The translations under genes and the position numbers were made by a program. The notes under the pieces are model-generated. The model saw nothing but the letters and a program-made list of their open reading frames with translations. It did not search any database and had not been told where the DNA came from. This document shows positions 59,057-64,000 of a stretch of DNA of 64,000 nucleotides, piece after piece. The number at the start of each line of letters is the position of its first letter. The first letter of the stretch is position 1. The stretch spans positions 47,406,645-47,470,644 of the forward strand of contig NC_090281.1 in the NCBI RefSeq assembly GCF_037392515.1. The letters run 5' to 3'. This DNA is from Haliotis asinina. Lineage: Eukaryota; Mollusca; Gastropoda; Lepetellida; Haliotidae.

Positions 59057-59258
59057 GACCCCTCATCTCGGCCTGACCCACACCAACTCCCACATCTCAC
59101 CCCTCTAACCCCAAAGTCCCTCCGCTCCCTAGCCTTCTGCATCATGACCCCTCATCTCGGCCCGACCACCCAACAACTCCCACATCGCACCCCTCTAACC
59201 CCAGAGTCCCTCCGCTCCCTCTTCTGCATGATTACCTCTCATCTCGGCATGAACACCC
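59057..59258. repeat. ~89-bp tandem duplication, C-rich
   Basis: GACCCCTCATCTCGGCC, CACATCTCACCCCTCTAACC and AAAGTCCCTCCGCTCCCT recur at about 89-bp spacing (starts near 59057 and 59146, partial third near 59230). Confidence 0.9.
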
Positions 59259-59269
59259 CCTCCCCTTCT

Positions 59270-59324
59270 AACACACACACACACACACACACGCACACAC
59301 ACGCACACACACACACACGCACAC

Positions 59325-59359
<35 letters not shown>
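59270..59359. repeat. AC microsatellite
   Basis: About 45 AC units with a few ACGC interruptions. Confidence 0.97.
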
Positions 59360-59360
<1 letters not shown>

Positions 59361-59476
59361 GAATCACTCATAACTACTCAGCAATGAGATTCTCGTCACC
59401 TCAAAGCATCAAGAATCTTGTCATCGCACGAATGTTTTCCCAAACACGGAGCCATATTCAATGTCAAGTATCTCAC

Positions 59477-59508
59477 ACCAGAGACCATATAATATCATAT
59501 GGTCTCTG
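59477..59508. mobile_element. 32-bp palindromic insertion with 5-bp TSD
   Basis: ACCAGAGACCATAT, a short AATATC centre, and ATATGGTCTCTG share the arms of the insertion at 38828-38854. The 5-mer CTCAC flanks both sides (59472-59476 and 59509-59513). Confidence 0.65.
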
Positions 59509-59513
59509 CTCAC

Positions 59514-61505
59514 AATGAGCCATGCCAAAAAAACGTCGGCTACATAATACCGGCAGTACAATTTTAACATTTAATGGCATTGTATAAATACAGATAGGTA
59601 ATGAAAGAGAGTAATTATACAACATTTTGACCTGACCGTTCACATTTTGTTCGGACCTGAGTTAAAACAGAACATGCTGAGTTAGCTTCCAGATGAGACC
59701 TCGGGGTATATAGACACCCTGAACCCCCTCCAAGCCTAAACTCACAACTCCCTAAACTCAAGATATAATCACACACATCATACTGCAAACATACCGTCTA
59801 ACCCACCAACTTCACACGACAAGTATACCCTCTAACCCACCTGTGTCCCAAACCTCCCCAGGACACTCAAAATCATCTAACCCTCTCTCCTACTCCCATC
59901 CCTACCCTGTAAGGCCCTCACGATGCCTGTCTCGTCCATCACTGCCCACCCAGTAAATGTCAACCAGAATCCCCACCCCTTATCACATCCCCCAGGGTAC
60001 CTGTTTGTCTGAGATACAATGGCTCCTTCACATAGCTACCACCCGTCCTGCACTTCATTGTTGCCGACTGATCACCACACTGTTGGTCAAGCTATCGGAG
60101 GCTTCACTCGGACAATGGCGTGATTCCTAGTCATAAACGTCATTGTTCCGTGAAAGCCAGACAGGCGCGAGGGAAAGAAAGATCGAACGATGCTGACGGA
60201 ATTAAAGATTTGTTGAGACTAGCAGACGGCAAGACCGCCGAGCTAACACATTTCTTTTACATCGTCCAATTGTATCGTCTGCGGGAATTACACGCGACGT
60301 GTTTTCTGGCTACTGTCGCTGATGTTGTTACAGCATGTTTTGTTAATCAACTCGTCAGCGCGACCCGCCTACTCAATTTTAAACCCGCACCACAAGCCCA
60401 TCAAAATTAGAGACCTTTATTTTTGCAGTTCTTCATGAACCCTAACCTTTGACCTTTAGAGTCATTTCCGTAAGTGATAATTACTGCATTTCCTCTGACC
60501 GGGTTCTCTGTAGCCTCCGGATTTATTGCTTGGACAATGAAAATGGTCATTTATTTTTGGCAGCACATTATCGCAAAACACCATTTTGCCTCCTGCTCAT
60601 CTTCATAATCAATTAGCAGTAATCATGTGATCTCGCCGAAATTACAGATAATCACTCCTCCGGCTAAAACTGTGACCATTGCCATGACTTCCGACTGGTT
60701 TTCTAACCGTGTGACTCCCAAGCCTCTGCGCCAAATTTCCTTTGATGTCCAAGTGTTTATTGTGGCTTTGTTTACAAAAGCCCAACAGCGAGAAATGATA
60801 TAACAAGCTTCAAACACCCGCGATCGATCTCATCTTGTATTTTGGTATTATATTTCCTGTTCAAATCATATTACGAAAGAAAGGCTTGACCTTCAGGGAA
60901 TTGTTCCAGGCAGCGTTCTAAGACCGCAAAACTCACCGATAGAATGCCAGTCAAAGAAACCTGTACATATTACTAGATAGCTATACATATTAATAGTTTT
61001 CTGTGAAACCGATCTCTGTCGTATTGTCGACTTCATTCTTCTGCTACATAAATCGTGTCTCGGGACAATTTGCATAAATATTTGAAGCCTGCCTATTTGC
61101 ATATATAAACGTTGTTAAGTTTTTCTCTCATAAACATATTTCTACAAAAAGAAATACTGAAAGCTTGACATTTGTCTCACGCATGTATAAGTGACAGGGG
61201 TGTCGCAACAGTCACCATTTCACTCGAGTTGTCTGTTTCATTTTGCATAATACACTGTAGTTATTGGACGTATTTGCCTGTAGTTGTGATCTTATTGAGT
61301 GGAGATAGTTGTTTTTGTTTTTTTTACAGACGTGTGGAACAAATATACTTTATTCAAAGACACGTCACGTTAGGGCAAATTTGAATTTCACGTCTTACAA
61401 TTTATCATTGATAGTATGATATATTTTATGCATAGAATCTGTAGTAAAATCCGACCTGGTCTAGACAGGACTCATTGTAGTGATGTATGGTGGTTCCGTA
61501 AACTT
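59514..61505. other. C-rich then ordinary spacer, no gene seen
   Basis: 59690-60010 is strikingly G-poor and C-rich on the plus strand. A 96-codon plus-strand frame (60120-60410) has no domain. The stretch around 60560-60660 (TCAATTAGCAGTAATCATG) has homeobox-type core sites and might be a conserved non-coding element, but this is only a guess. Confidence 0.35.
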
Positions 61506-61542
61506 CACTTCCGGAGAATAACACGTGTTTAGTGTGACGTCA
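61506..61542. promoter_or_regulatory. ETS, E-box and CRE motif cluster
   Basis: CACTTCCGG (ETS-type, 61506-61514), CACGTG (61522-61527) and TGACGTCA (61535-61542) fall within 37 bp. All three are common core-promoter motifs in animals. No first exon could be recognised on either side. Confidence 0.35.
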
Positions 61543-61623
61543 TTCCTATCTGTTACTCGCTAGTCTGAACATCGTGTCTTAGATTAACAGGGTTTAATAT
61601 TTGTCTGTTTTTACCATGTGTAC

Positions 61624-61972
61624 GATGCGAGTAATACAAGTGAGTGGGTCCGGTTTAACCTCTCTACGATCCAAGTAACACAAGTGAGCCCGGTGTTATA
61701 CCCTCTTTACGATGCAAGTAATATGAGTGAGTGAGTCTGATTTTACCTTCTATGCGATGCAAGTAACACTAGTGAGTCCAGTTTTACCCTCTTTACGATG
61801 CACGTAATACATGTGAGTGGGACCGGTTTTCCCCTTTGTATGATGCAAGGAATACAAGTGAGTGGGGTCGGTTTTACCCGCTGCACGATGCAAGTAACAC
61901 GAGTGAGTGAGTCTGTTTTTTTTGCCAATACTGCAGCAGCATCAAGGCGAAGGACACCAGAAGTGGACAGTG
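61624..61972. repeat. ~43-bp minisatellite running into a family B fragment
   Basis: About seven units of GATGCAAGTAACACAAGTG, AGTGAGTCCGG, TTTTACCCTCTTTAC, each 41-45 bp. The last unit continues as GAGTGAGTCTGTTTTTTTTG, CCAATACTGCAGCAGC and GGACACCAGAAGTGGAC, which is the family B body in minus orientation. Confidence 0.85.
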
Positions 61973-62430
61973 AGTGTACTTGATAATTTGTTGTTCCGCC
62001 CCCATAACTCGGAAACCCCAATATCTTCCCCCTTCCTCTCCCCGCCTCTCTTATCCCTCCACACCCATCTCCACCTCGCTGATTGCCAACTGAACATCTA
62101 CTGATAAGCTCAACGATATATTGCAAGAACTTATTTACCCACATTTGCCTTGGGACACAGAACAGACTGTAATCATGGACTGGTCAGTTCTGAAGCCTTG
62201 CCTTAAAATAGCCAATGTCCAGACAATCGAATGATGACCCAGGGATATTATCCATGAATCATTCGGTTTAATCCAGTTGCTTGCTGGCAAAAATATCTGA
62301 ACCTTCTCGTTCGGGATCAAATAGTCAAATTAGAAGTGTCCACAGATTGCACGTGCTCATCCTGGTTATATTCAACACAAACGGAAGCCACTGTTGTCTG
62401 GCTGGATTAGAAATGAATTTGTACTTTACA
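61973..62430. other. Spacer, no gene seen
   Basis: Nothing recognised. Confidence 0.4.
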
Positions 62431-63030
62431 GACAGTCTCAGTAAACTAAGGCCCAGTATCATTATTGCTACGCTGAGTCCAACAAACCCTAGTAGAAGGT
62501 CGCGTCAGCTAACCTTTTGAAATGACCAATCAGAACTCAGCTTGCCCAGCTTCGAAGGTTAACACATATCGTTTGAACCGTTACCTCGAAAACTCGAACG
62601 AATCCGAATGCTATTTTCCGCACGATCGCTTCCGAGTGATACAGATGGAGGACGCCATTATTCACAACAATGAGTAAACAGTCGCTGTTTTTGGCAGTTT
62701 TCTATTATTTTATTCCCTTTTGTGGAAATATAAGCTTATAGCAACCATGTCATAAGAAACCCCTTAGCTTATGTACTGCAGGTCAGTTATCTGGGTTATA
62801 TGAGGACTTTCGTTTGTTGAAAGATCAGTGTCAGCGATTGGGAGAGTGAAAATCAAAAAAAAAAACATTTCGTAAGTCCCGCCGGAGCCTAACAAGTAGC
62901 CGTTGCCTGATTGGTTTAATCCGTTGGACCGTCACTGGTCGTTCAAAGGTCAGTTGATGCGACCTGGCACTAGGGTTTGTTAGACTCAGCGGTGTAACGA
63001 ATAATACTTAGTCTAAGTTTACTTAGACTG
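62431..63030. mobile_element. ~600-bp TIR element, non-autonomous DNA transposon
   Basis: The left end (CAGTCTCAGTAAAC, then CGCTGAGTCCAACAAACCC, TAGTAGAAGGTCGCGTCAGC) is matched in reverse complement by the right end (CAGTCTAAGTAAAC, CGCTGAGTCTAACAAACCC, TAGTGCCAGGTCGCATCAAC), giving imperfect inverted repeats of about 100 bp. ACTTTAC occurs at 62423-62429 and 63031-63037, a likely 7-8 bp target duplication. CAG termini and a duplication of about 8 bp would suit the hAT superfamily. The interior has no transposase frame. Confidence 0.72.
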
Positions 63031-63037
63031 ACTTTAC

Positions 63038-64000
63038 TGGTGACCTGAAATGTTCAAACATTGTGTTTTACTTGAAATCAGCTGAATGAATTCTCCCCTT
63101 TGAGATGATCCATCATATTTAAGGGAAAGAACTATCGTCGTGAAATAGTTACATACCACGAGAAAAAAATGACAGAAGCGGAGCTCAATGTTTAAACAGA
63201 AAATGATGAAAACACCATTTGTCAGTTAAAGGACATTAAAAGATACACATCAAAGCATGTTTTCGTTTCTAGTGTTTGTCTCCCAAAGGGAATATCGACA
63301 TGGAAGTATGGCCGTGTAATGACAGCGTTCAATACTCGTGCCCAAGGTGGAGTTTTAATCTCAGTATCAACAATGTGTGTCAAAAGTTGATGCTTGATAC
63401 TAAACGACGTATAACATTTATATTCTGTTCACACATGTGTCCGTAAAATCCTACAAACTGCCCCTGAAACCATCTTGTTACTAGGAAACAGAAGGTAAAT
63501 GTAATTAAGTGTAATTCACCGCCTTCAGGAACAGTTTTCCCATGCAAATGTATATGTATCTTTTACCATGACTGAAAACGACAAACGATGTTTTCACTGA
63601 TTAATGATCTATTCAAACATGTGTTATTCATAATTTTTCAATGGAGTCTTAGGGAAACTGCTAATGTTTCTCTGGCTTTGTTTTTTTTAAATAACGTAAC
63701 ACGTGTTGCCCTTTGCAAGACAGTCATGTGATACATTTTGTTCATGTTTGGAGTTTGTGAAGAAAACCAACTAATGAAGACCCCATGAAGAATCCCTTTG
63801 CTCATCCTCCGTTGTCAAGGGTGTTTGCACAATTTTCTTCATAAGCACCCTAGATCTATTATTAATCATTCTCGAATAGCACGGCCCTAAAACAGAACAG
63901 TGAGTATTATTTTAAGGGAGTTAACTGACAGGGCCGATCCCGAACTGACTGAAAGTTTTAATGTTACGGATGGCTTTCACTTTGACATGCTTCACATTTC
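63038..64000. other. Spacer, no gene seen
   Basis: No repeat or coding signature recognised to the window end. Confidence 0.4.

Overview
The window looks like non-coding DNA from a large animal genome, most likely a gastropod mollusc of the abalone (Haliotis) type. The reason is the repeat content. Two short interspersed repeat families recur about 17 times each. Both end in a tail built from GGAATATTGCT, then GCGGCGTAAAAC, then a run of ACTC units. I recall this tail from abalone and other gastropod sequence, so the species call is recollection and not a search result. The frequent minisatellites, AT-rich spacers and absence of any long open frame outside repeats also fit an intronic or intergenic stretch of a mollusc chromosome.

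Gene content is thin. No complete protein-coding gene is visible. The best coding candidate is a short first exon at 6419-6458 on the plus strand: a hydrophobic signal-peptide-like start (MWIVVVAVVAYVK) running into a consensus AAAG|GTAAGT donor, with a GC-richer 5' region before it. If real, its first intron could span much of the window. Weaker candidates are a second start exon at 47969-48029 that opens with an AAGATGGCG motif, and a tandemly duplicated segment at 24496-24858 whose two identical exon-like pieces read as the start of a chitin-binding (CBM14/peritrophin-like) domain. A decayed LINE reverse-transcriptase end lies on the minus strand at 29945-30785.

Layout: 1-3.1 kb holds family A repeats and a pure TAAA tract. 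3.1-5.35 kb is a minisatellite with a homogeneous 30-bp core. 5.9-6.46 kb is the candidate promoter and first exon. 6.5-12.8 kb is featureless. 12.8-30 kb is rich in family A and B repeats, with 31-bp and 55-bp arrays. 29.9-30.8 kb is the LINE remnant. 31.4-37.3 kb has 58-bp and 29-bp arrays, a ~195-bp repeat (family C) with 11-bp target duplications, and a foldback MITE. 38.7-42.9 kb is a nested inverted-repeat region with GTTAACTCAC-type arrays. 43-50 kb has repeats, microsatellites and the second start-exon candidate. 50.1-55.2 kb has two arrays with 15-bp periods. 56-64 kb has more A/B copies, a C-rich asymmetric stretch, a 43-bp array and a ~600-bp TIR element.

The most unusual items are two tiny palindromic insertions (about 27-32 bp) sharing the same arms, each flanked by a different 5-bp direct repeat (38.8 and 59.5 kb), the near-perfect ~900-bp palindrome at 40762-41661, and dispersed family C. 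Several minisatellites abut SINE-tail fragments, suggesting that repeat tails seed tandem arrays here. All alignments were made by eye.
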